DNA of 64,000 nt from Halomonas dongshanensis (GTDB lineage Bacteria; Pseudomonadota; Gammaproteobacteria; Pseudomonadales; Halomonadaceae), in assembly GCF_024790395.1 (NCBI RefSeq), contig NZ_JAJISC010000006.1:124001-188000 (forward strand). The letters are read 5' to 3'. Made by a program: the position numbers and the translations under genes. This document shows positions 26,620-33,431 of this stretch, in pieces. A model generated the notes under the pieces. That model made no database searches and was not told where the DNA came from. It saw only the letters and a program-made list of their open reading frames with translations. The number at the start of each line of letters is the position of its first letter. The first letter of the stretch is position 1.

Positions 26620-26826
26620 TTGGCCTAGGAAGTGCAAAGTGTTTTCCAGCACCGAGTAAAAGAGAGCAGCAGTACGAAAAGGAAGGTTGGGACACCGGAT
26701 ATCAGCAAGGGAACGCCAGGAACTCGCCCTTTTACTCATTTCAGCGCAGGATGCGCTGACACCGACGCCAAGGAAGGCATAGGGGCAAAAAAACCATCTC
26801 GCGCTTTGTGAGATGGTTTTTTTGTT
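26620..26826 (+). ncRNA. Candidate CsrB/RsmZ-type CsrA-sequestering RNA
   Basis: Eight GGA triplets fall within 147 nt (26628, 26681, 26690, 26697, 26710, 26719, 26749 and 26772), five of them as AGGA. One is displayed in the loop of AGCGC-AGGAT-GCGCT (26743-26757) and contains CAGGATG, the motif repeated in E. coli CsrB. A strong terminator ends the stretch, and no open frame is credible. A TTGCTG element at 26582 may belong to the promoter, but the -10 is weak. RNAs of this class titrate CsrA/RsmA. Confidence 0.55.
26791..26824 (+). terminator. Terminator of the candidate CsrA-sequestering RNA
   Basis: AAACCATCTC / GAGATGGTTT with a 9-nt loop is followed by a T-run and preceded by an A-run. 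The only rightward transcript it can end is the RNA upstream. Confidence 0.85.
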
Positions 26827-27005
26827 TTTTATTTTAGCGTAACATTTTGATTTAATTAGAATATGCAAAAATACGCATTTTTCTGGACAGCCCTTGTACA
26901 GAAAGCGGCGGCGTTTTGGTCTATCCTCTCTCCTACACCTAAACGACGACGCGCGTGGCTAGAAAAAACGTAAACGTGGCAGCCGCGCCTACAGGGACAA
27001 GCATA

Positions 27006-27134
27006 ATGGCAATGACGTTGATGTTGGGCATGTTCGTGCTGTTTCTCGGGTTCTCGGGTGTTGGTATCTACATGGCCTGCAAGACGACGGTGGAGGTCGT
27101 CGACGAGCACGAGGACTTGCCCCGCGATCTCTGA
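27006..27134 (+). CDS. Small single-pass membrane protein, 42 residues
   Basis: ATG 27006 follows ACAGGGACAAGCATA. The protein is one hydrophobic helix (LMLGMFVLFLGFSGVGIYMA) followed by a charged tail (VEVVDEHEDLPRDL). No family is recognised. GC use is like the neighbouring genes. A GC-rich hairpin (ACGCCCCGC / GCGGGGCGT near 27186-27212) downstream may be its terminator. Confidence 0.5.
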   Translation: MAMTLMLGMFVLFLGFSGVGIYMACKTTVEVVDEHEDLPRDL

Positions 27135-27268
27135 ATGTTCGACTTAACGGCTTCTCTACCAGTAACTCGTGATAGCCGATACGCAACGCCCCGCCAGTCA
27201 TATAGCGGGGCGTTGGCGTTTCTACTTAGCGGCTTTTAATGAGCGTGAGCGCTCACTTCCTTGTTGAG

Positions 27269-28705
27269 TTACCAGCGCCCTTTACCGCGCTCGGGGATCA
27301 TGCGGCCGAAGTAGAGAAGACCAAAGGCGAGCCAAGCGACCGTCAAACCGCCGGTGAGTAGCAGTACCATGACGGGGCCAAACTGAGCGATGAGCGGCAG
27401 GGCGGCCGCCGTGAACAGCCCGCCCCCAACGATCGGCTCGAACATCAGCTGCTTGTAGCCAAAGCTCTCGAAAGCGCCCGATTCGTTCTTGGGATCGGCC
27501 ATGCGCATGAGCAGCAGGCCGGTAACGGTGACCCCCATGGACTGGCCGAAATCACCGATCCCCCGTTCGAACCAGTTTTCGGGAATGACGCGTGGCGCAA
27601 TGACCATAAGCACGAATAGCGCCCAGGCGATGCCGCACACCGAGAGCAGCAAAAAGGGCACGAAGTATTCGCCCAGCGTAGTCAGCGACAGGGTAGCTAG
27701 CGCAGCGACGATGGTGAAATCCAGCGCCGTGCCAGAAATGCGCGACATGGTTCGACTTGAAACGTGATGTTCGAGCCCAAAGCGCATGATGCACAGCTGC
27801 ACGATGACCCCGCCGATCATGGCAATGGGAAAGAGCGGAACGTGGGCCAGAATCTCGAGGCCGCCATCGCTCGCCCAGGTCACCTGCTCGATCCACTGCA
27901 GCCCCGAAAGCAGCAGCCACCCCAGTACGATGGCAATCCCCACGAGGCCAATATGCAAACTGAGCGGATCGGTGGTGCCTGCCTCGAGCGTCAAATCCTT
28001 CTTGAACTCGCTGTACTCCTCGGTGGAGGGGCGCTCGTCGCCTTGCTCGGTCTCTGCAGGGCGTTCGACATCGTTTTTGAGCGTGATCACACCGCGTCGC
28101 GCCGCCAAATTGATCATCACCGTACCAATCAGCACCCCGGCCACGATCCCTACGGTGGCAAGGCCCAGCGCTAAGTCGGCACCCTCTTCGAAGCCCAGTG
28201 AGGTGAAGGTCTCGGCCATGCCCGCTGCGGTACCGTGGCCCCCCTCGAAACCAATCTCGATGAGTGCGCCGACCATCGGGTTCATATCGAAAAACGGCAC
28301 CAGCACCAGTAGAGCAAGCGAAAGCCCCACCACGTACTGACCCCACGCCATGGTCTGACCGACCACCACCTGAGGCCCTGCGCGCATCCAAATGCGCCGC
28401 AGCCCCGGTATCGCCGTGCCGATGAAGAGTGCCGCGAACACCACGTTGATCAAAAGCCCCGGCAGCGCCGACCAGCTCTCTTGTACATAGGCGGGGAAAA
28501 AGCCGGGGCTCTCGGCAAACAGCGTGGGCATGAACCGGCCGATCACCTCAGGCCCCAATAGCAACAGCAGCAGGCCACCAATAACGGAGCTAGGCAGAAA
28601 AAGGCGGCGCAGCCAGGGAATCCATAAGCGCAGCGCGTTACTCACGAGCAGCGCCAAGGCAATGATTACCAGCGCAATGAAGAGTTCACCCACGGTCATG
28701 GTCAT
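27269..28705 (-). CDS. gltS: Sodium/glutamate symporter (GltS family)
   Basis: A multi-pass inner-membrane carrier of 478 residues with the GltS motif IEIGFEGGHGTAAGMAETF near 150-170 and a second repeat with matching PIVGGGLFTAAALPLIAQFG near 430. Family members are usually ~400 residues; the excess includes an acidic cytosolic insert at about 205-245 (DVERPAETEQGDERPSTEEY). The start is ATG 28705, with AAGGA upstream. The substrate is probably glutamate with Na+, but related carriers take other carboxylates. Confidence 0.8.
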   Translation of the reverse strand: MTMTVGELFIALVIIALALLVSNALRLWIPWLRRLFLPSSVIGGLLLLLLGPEVIGRFMPTLFAESPGFFPAYVQESWSALPGLLINVVFAALFIGTAIPGLRRIWMRAGPQVVVGQTMAWGQYVVGLSLALLVLVPFFDMNPMVGALIEIGFEGGHGTAAGMAETFTSLGFEEGADLALGLATVGIVAGVLIGTVMINLAARRGVITLKNDVERPAETEQGDERPSTEEYSEFKKDLTLEAGTTDPLSLHIGLVGIAIVLGWLLLSGLQWIEQVTWASDGGLEILAHVPLFPIAMIGGVIVQLCIMRFGLEHHVSSRTMSRISGTALDFTIVAALATLSLTTLGEYFVPFLLLSVCGIAWALFVLMVIAPRVIPENWFERGIGDFGQSMGVTVTGLLLMRMADPKNESGAFESFGYKQLMFEPIVGGGLFTAAALPLIAQFGPVMVLLLTGGLTVAWLAFGLLYFGRMIPERGKGRW

Positions 28706-28871
28706 CGCAGTGCATCCTTGCAGAGGTGGGTCTCGCCACTATCACTAGAGCAAGTCGCCAAGCGCTAAGGCGAGATAGACAAAAAGTTACCTTAACCATA
28801 GCGTTGAATGCGGTCACACGCGAAGACCCCACGCAAAGCGGGGCTGCTCGTACCTTTTAAAGTCGCGCTGG

Positions 28872-29411
28872 CTATCCCATCACCACGAGGCTCAGGCTGG
28901 CAAATCCGGCGCCCATTAGCGCCCCCGCGATCACGTCGCTAACGTAGTGTAGCCCCAGCCCCACGCGGGAGATGGCGATGAGTACGGCCAGTGGCAAGAC
29001 GACGGGCAATAGCCACGGCGTATGCGCCGCCACGAGTAAGGAGAACAGCATCGCGTGCATAGTATGGCCGCTGGGAAAACTATAGCGATCCCGCGCCGGG
29101 GCGCTGCATAGAATTCCCTCGCGATAGGTGATGAAGGGGCGCTCGCGGCAAAGACGCGTCTTGATGAAGCGGTAAACGGCGATAGCGATAAGCGCAGTGA
29201 GCGCGTACTGCACCAGGCGTTGGCTACCGTCTGCCTGCAGCCAGGGCTGCGCGGCGATGAGCGCTACCCAGGCGGGCCAATCACCTAAATGGCTGGCTGC
29301 CTGCAGCGTACGCCGCCAGGGGGCGAACAGCGAGAAGCGCGAAACGCGCTGGCAGAACTGCCACTCCAGCAGATCAAGACGATCGAATACGACAAGCGGA
29401 CGTGGACGCAT
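28872..29411 (-). CDS. PAP2-family membrane phosphatase
   Basis: All three phosphatase signatures are present in this 179-residue membrane protein: KTRLCRERP, FPSGHTMH and SRVGLGLHYVSD with catalytic His residues. The family removes phosphate from lipid phosphates such as undecaprenyl-PP or phosphatidic acid. It overlaps the end of the upstream glycosyltransferase gene by 38 nt, so the two are made together and may act in one envelope glycolipid pathway. Confidence 0.85.
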   Translation of the reverse strand: MRPRPLVVFDRLDLLEWQFCQRVSRFSLFAPWRRTLQAASHLGDWPAWVALIAAQPWLQADGSQRLVQYALTALIAIAVYRFIKTRLCRERPFITYREGILCSAPARDRYSFPSGHTMHAMLFSLLVAAHTPWLLPVVLPLAVLIAISRVGLGLHYVSDVIAGALMGAGFASLSLVVMG

Positions 29412-30537
29412 GGTAGCTCTCTCGGGCGTGGTGAAGGTGCTGTAGGAATAGCTCGGCGATGCCTGCCCAGCTCTGCTCCAGCGCCTTTAGCCGCGCGACT
29501 CGGCCAAGGCGGGCGTAGTCGGCAGGGCGCTGGCATAACGCAACGGCGGCGTCGCGGAAGGCAGCGTCGTGGCCCGGCGGCAGCGTCACGCCGTTACGGC
29601 CGTTATCGATGAGCTCGGCGCTGGCGGCGTGGTCGAAGGCGACCACCGCCAACCCGCTGGCCATGGCCTCCGGCACCACGTTGCCCCAGGTCTCGGAGAG
29701 CGAAGGAAAGAGAAACAAATCGGCGCTGGCATAGTGGCGCGCCAGCGCATCGGACTCGATGAAGCCGGTGAAGTACGCATCGGGCAGGGCTTTTTGCAAC
29801 TGCGCCTTGAGCGGGCCATCACCGACGATCACCTGCGCCATATCCGGGCGCGCGTGTCGCATGGCGTCGAAGGTTTCCTGAAGCAGCGTTAGGTTCTTCT
29901 CGGCAGCGAGGCGCCCGGCATAGAGCGCCACGGTCTGATGATCGCCTACACCCCAGCGGCGGCGAAGTTCAGGGTCGCGCTTTTGCGGCGTAAAGCGCTC
30001 GCCATCGATACCGCGCGACATCACCGCTACGTCATGGATGCCTGCCAGACGCAGCGCCTGCGCTTGAGCGTGCGTGGGCACCAGCGTCAGTGCGCAGCCG
30101 TTATGGAAGTGGCGCAAATAACGCCGCGTGGCGGGTTCGAGCCACGCCACGCCGTAGTCGTGGCAGTAGTGATCGAAGTTGGTGTGCCAGCCCGCCACCA
30201 CCGCAATCTCCAACTGCTGGGCGGCGCGCCGAGCTGCCCAGCCAAGCGGTCCTTGGGTAGCCAAGTAGACAACGTCGGGGCGGTGTTCGCGCCAGAAGCG
30301 ACGCAGCCGAGCGGGGGAGCTAAGCCCTATTTGCACCTCGCCATAGCCGGGAACGGCGATATGAGCGACCTGCAGTTCATGCTCGACCTGGCCATCGTGC
30401 GCGCTGATACGCGGGCGAGGGCGAATTAGATCGATCGACGTTCCCTGGCGTGAAAGCTCAGCGCACAGGCGGCTAAGGGTATGAGCCACGCCGTTGATTT
30501 CCGGGGACCACGTTTCGCTAACGATGCACAGGCGCAT
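29374..30537 (-). CDS. GT4-type glycosyltransferase
   Basis: The 387-residue protein begins MRLCIVSETWSPEINGVAHT, typical of GT4 mannosyl or sulfoquinovosyl transferases. The donor-binding C-terminal half has YAGRLAAEKNLTLL, VGDGPLKAQL and the E-x7-E type motif in SLSETWGNVVPEAMASGLAVVA. It probably adds a sugar from a nucleotide donor to a lipid acceptor at the membrane. The downstream overlapping PAP2 gene supports a lipid-linked substrate; the sugar is not shown. Confidence 0.82.
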   Translation of the reverse strand: MRLCIVSETWSPEINGVAHTLSRLCAELSRQGTSIDLIRPRPRISAHDGQVEHELQVAHIAVPGYGEVQIGLSSPARLRRFWREHRPDVVYLATQGPLGWAARRAAQQLEIAVVAGWHTNFDHYCHDYGVAWLEPATRRYLRHFHNGCALTLVPTHAQAQALRLAGIHDVAVMSRGIDGERFTPQKRDPELRRRWGVGDHQTVALYAGRLAAEKNLTLLQETFDAMRHARPDMAQVIVGDGPLKAQLQKALPDAYFTGFIESDALARHYASADLFLFPSLSETWGNVVPEAMASGLAVVAFDHAASAELIDNGRNGVTLPPGHDAAFRDAAVALCQRPADYARLGRVARLKALEQSWAGIAELFLQHLHHARESYHASTSACRIRSS

Positions 30538-30705
30538 GAGCGTGTTGTCCTTTTGGCTTTTCCACTTAGTGTGGTACAGGACGGTGACATTGGGGAGTCA
30601 AACGAGTGAATAAGCAGTGACAAAGGACATGCTTGCGGGGATGGCGGGAAGCTAGCGGCCGGGGAAGCCCGGCCGCTGGGAGGGCGCTTGTGACACTTAT
30701 CACCG

Positions 30706-31785
30706 CTAGCGCTGGTCGTCGCGCTGCTCGATGGTTTTACGATAGCCCTCGATGAACGGCTGTTCGGCCTTATCGATACGATCCATATTGGCGACGACCC
30801 GGTGCCAGTAAGGGTACTGCGGCGCCGGGCGCGTCGCGGCTTCGATGCGGGCGATCTCGTCATCGCTCAAGGTGAGCTCGGCCGCGGCCAAGTCATCCTT
30901 CAAGTGCTCTTCGTTGCGCGCACCGACGAGTAGCGTCGTTACTCCAGGACGATCTTTTAGCCAAGCCAAGCAGGTGCGCGGAATCGAGGCGTTGTGGGCT
31001 TCACCGACCTCGGCCAAGAGCTCGATGATGTCGTAGGCCCGCTCCATATCGTGAATGTAGGGCTCGGGCCAGCCGTTACCCTGGCGAGTACCTTCCGGCG
31101 CCTTCTGACCGCGGCGTACCTTGCCGTTGAACAGCCCTTCGCCGAGCGGTGCCCATACCAGCGTACCGATGTTTTGATCGATCGCCAGCGGCATCAGCTC
31201 GTACTCCGCCTCGCGGGATTCAGGCGTGTAGTAGATCTGCTGGCTGATGGGGCCGGTCAAATTGTGCAGCTCGGCTTTACCGAGGGTCTTCATCATTTGC
31301 CAGCCGGTGAAGTTGGAGGTGCCGTAATAGCGGATCTTGCCGCTCTGTACCAGATGATCCAGGGCGTAGAGCATCTCCTCGACCGGCGTTACGCCGTCCC
31401 AGTTATGCATCTGGTAAAGGTCGATGTGGTCGGTATTCAGCCGCTTCAAGCTCGCTTCGCAGGCGCGAATCAGGTGATAGCGCGAAAAGCCGCTGTGGTT
31501 GGGGTTGTCGCCCAGAGGGCTTCTCGCCTTGGAAGCGAGGATGATGTCGTGGCGCTTGTCGCCTAGCGCCTTGCCCACGATCTCCTCGGCTTCGCCCATG
31601 GAGTAGAGGTCGGCGGTATCGATCATATTGATGCCCGCGTCCAGGGCCAGATCGATCTGGCGCTTAGCGCCAGCTACATCGACGCTGGCGGCTTTCTCGA
31701 AGCCTCCGCTGCCGCCGAACGGCACGGTACCCAGCGCGAGTTCGGAGACCAGCAGGCCAGAGTTTCCAAGCGGACGATACTTCAT
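30706..31785 (-). CDS. Aldo/keto reductase
   Basis: I start at ATG 31785 (AGGAGC upstream), giving 359 residues beginning MKYRPLGNSGLLVSELALGT. The catalytic tetrad is visible as Asp and Tyr in NMIDTADLYSMGEAEEI, Lys in ILASKAR and His in LYQMHNWDG. NADPH-binding residues are expected in the C-terminal TLLVGARNEEHLKDDL. It is a soluble (beta/alpha)8 oxidoreductase, YajO/Tas-like, of unknown substrate. A frame extended to 31920 would translate the upstream tandem repeats and is rejected. Confidence 0.88.
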   Translation of the reverse strand: MKYRPLGNSGLLVSELALGTVPFGGSGGFEKAASVDVAGAKRQIDLALDAGINMIDTADLYSMGEAEEIVGKALGDKRHDIILASKARSPLGDNPNHSGFSRYHLIRACEASLKRLNTDHIDLYQMHNWDGVTPVEEMLYALDHLVQSGKIRYYGTSNFTGWQMMKTLGKAELHNLTGPISQQIYYTPESREAEYELMPLAIDQNIGTLVWAPLGEGLFNGKVRRGQKAPEGTRQGNGWPEPYIHDMERAYDIIELLAEVGEAHNASIPRTCLAWLKDRPGVTTLLVGARNEEHLKDDLAAAELTLSDDEIARIEAATRPAPQYPYWHRVVANMDRIDKAEQPFIEGYRKTIEQRDDQR

Positions 31786-31801
31786 CTCGACAGCTCCTAT
31801 G

Positions 31802-31837
31802 TTGAAAACATGATTGAAAACGTGATTGAAAACATGA
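31802..31837 (+). repeat. Three tandem 12-bp repeats upstream of the aldo/keto reductase
   Basis: TTGAAAACATGA, TTGAAAACGTGA and TTGAAAACATGA lie head to tail and end 16 bp from the start codon side of the gene at 31785. One base differs in the middle copy. They lie in the 5' leader or promoter and may be an operator or a slippage-prone repeat. Confidence 0.7.
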
Positions 31838-32017
31838 ACCAAAAAAATGATTTGCTCGCTAACAAGCCTAGAAGAGCGATGAGGTGTGTCAACGCGGGGG
31901 ACAACGATGAGGTGTATCACGTAGTGCAGCGCGGTAACGGCGTTGGCGCTACACTAGCCAAGCCGTGATAGAGCTAGCCAGACCGTGAAAGAAACACGCG
32001 ACAAGGGGGAAACGTGC

Positions 32018-32866
32018 ATGGAGGAACCAAGAGCAGGCCAGCATCAGGGCGATGCGTGGATGAACATTCTGACGCTGGACGACGATGGCGTCGTGGCGCG
32101 TGAAGACGCGCTGGCGGTCGAAGAGGCGCTGGAGATTCGGGTTGCCGGTACCGAGCCCGTCATCACCATGCGTACCCCCGGGCACGACCGCGAACTGGCT
32201 GCGGGACTGATGCTCAGCGAGGGATTGGCGCAGTCGCGCCAGGATTTCGAAGTGATCGATCACTTGGTGGGCCAGCCCGACGTGCTGCAGATCGTGCTCA
32301 AGCAGTTCAACGCCGCCAAGGCCGAACGGCTAGAGCGCTCGTCGCTCTCCAATAGTGCCTGCGGCGTATGCGGCAAGCGCAAGCTCAACCTCGAATTCCT
32401 TCAGGCGCTGCCCGAGAACGCCGAGGCGTCGCCTATCACCCGGCAGCTACTCGCCTCGTTACCCGGCAAGCTGCGCGCGCAGCAGGCGGTGTTCGAGCAG
32501 ACCGGCGGCCTGCACGCGGCTGCTCTATTCGATGATGCGGGAAACTTGCTCGCCATGCGCGAAGACGTCGGCCGTCACAACGCCGTGGACAAACTCAACG
32601 GTTGGGCGCTGCTCAACGACCAGCTACCGCTCGATAACCGCATCATGCTGCTTAGCGGCCGCGCGAGCTTCGAGCTGATGCAAAAGTGCATCATGGCCCG
32701 CGTGCCCGTGGTGTGCGCCATTTCAGCACCGAGCAGCTACGCGGTGCGTCTGGCGCGCCAGTTCAACGTCACCCTAGTAGGTTTTTTGCGCCAAGGGCGA
32801 TGCAACGTCTACTCGGCGCCCCAGCGGCTTGAAGTCGCCGACGGCGCGCAGTTGCCCGCGTTGTGA
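32018..32866 (+). CDS. fdhD: Formate dehydrogenase accessory sulfurtransferase FdhD
   Basis: FdhD passes sulfur from IscS to the molybdenum cofactor of formate dehydrogenase. The catalytic Cys pair is in SNSACGVCGK. The GDP/cofactor-binding stretch REDVGRHNAVDKLNG and the C-terminal SAPSSYAVRLARQFNVTLVGF are typical. I prefer ATG 32018 (AAGGGGG upstream; 282 residues), but ATG 32060 is possible. It is convergent with the fdhA operon it serves, only 28 bp away. Confidence 0.92.
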   Translation: MEEPRAGQHQGDAWMNILTLDDDGVVAREDALAVEEALEIRVAGTEPVITMRTPGHDRELAAGLMLSEGLAQSRQDFEVIDHLVGQPDVLQIVLKQFNAAKAERLERSSLSNSACGVCGKRKLNLEFLQALPENAEASPITRQLLASLPGKLRAQQAVFEQTGGLHAAALFDDAGNLLAMREDVGRHNAVDKLNGWALLNDQLPLDNRIMLLSGRASFELMQKCIMARVPVVCAISAPSSYAVRLARQFNVTLVGFLRQGRCNVYSAPQRLEVADGAQLPAL

Positions 32867-32894
32867 ACGCGGCGGCTAGCGCGCCGCTTCGCGG

Positions 32895-33431
32895 CTAGGG
32901 CCCCTCGGTGGGCTTGCCGGTGAAGTCGGTCACCGGCTTGTCCACGGGCCGGTCCAGGCGCTGCGAGAACGCGCGAAGCCCGGCGGCCAGAGGTTTTATC
33001 GCGTGCCAGAGCTCGTCGTCGTTGAGCAGGCGGTAAAGGCCGGTGATGCCCGGGGCCGCGTCACGGCTGGATGATCGCTGATCAAGGTCGGCCTGTTGGC
33101 TTGCGTCCTCGGCGGCGCCCTCGTGGCGGTGGCGGCTAATTTCTTCGATGGCTTCCTTGATGGCGAACATCACTTGGTAGAAGCGCTCCGGCGGTAGGGC
33201 CGAAAACGCCATAGCCAGCGCCGAGGCATTTTGCAGAGCGTTGAGGGTGCCGGGCTTGTCGAGCCCGCCCAGCACGATGCGCAACAGCTCGTGGTTGGAG
33301 GCCACCACGTCGTTGGCAAAGCGCAGCACGCCGTGCTCGTGCAATGTCTGCACGAGTTGGTCGAGTTCCTGACGGGCGCTCGGGCCGGTGGCGGGCGGTG
33401 GCGTGTCGTCGTGTTCGATTCGCGTGGCCAT
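32895..33431 (-). CDS. DUF1641 protein of the formate dehydrogenase operon
   Basis: ATG 33431 overlaps the fdhA stop by one base (TGATG). The 178-residue product contains the DUF1641 core VLGGLDKPGTLNALQNASAL and an amphipathic helix-rich region; there is no signal peptide. Homologues (yrhD/yjgD in Bacillus) accompany the same type of FdhA-like protein, so it is probably a subunit or assembly partner. Confidence 0.82.
   Translation of the reverse strand: MATRIEHDDTPPPATGPSARQELDQLVQTLHEHGVLRFANDVVASNHELLRIVLGGLDKPGTLNALQNASALAMAFSALPPERFYQVMFAIKEAIEEISRHRHEGAAEDASQQADLDQRSSSRDAAPGITGLYRLLNDDELWHAIKPLAAGLRAFSQRLDRPVDKPVTDFTGKPTEGP

Noticed and set aside
26614..27110. 84-codon minus-strand frames over the candidate regulatory RNA and the small membrane protein
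   Set aside because: No ribosome site, no family resemblance, Lys/Cys-rich composition unlike the genome.
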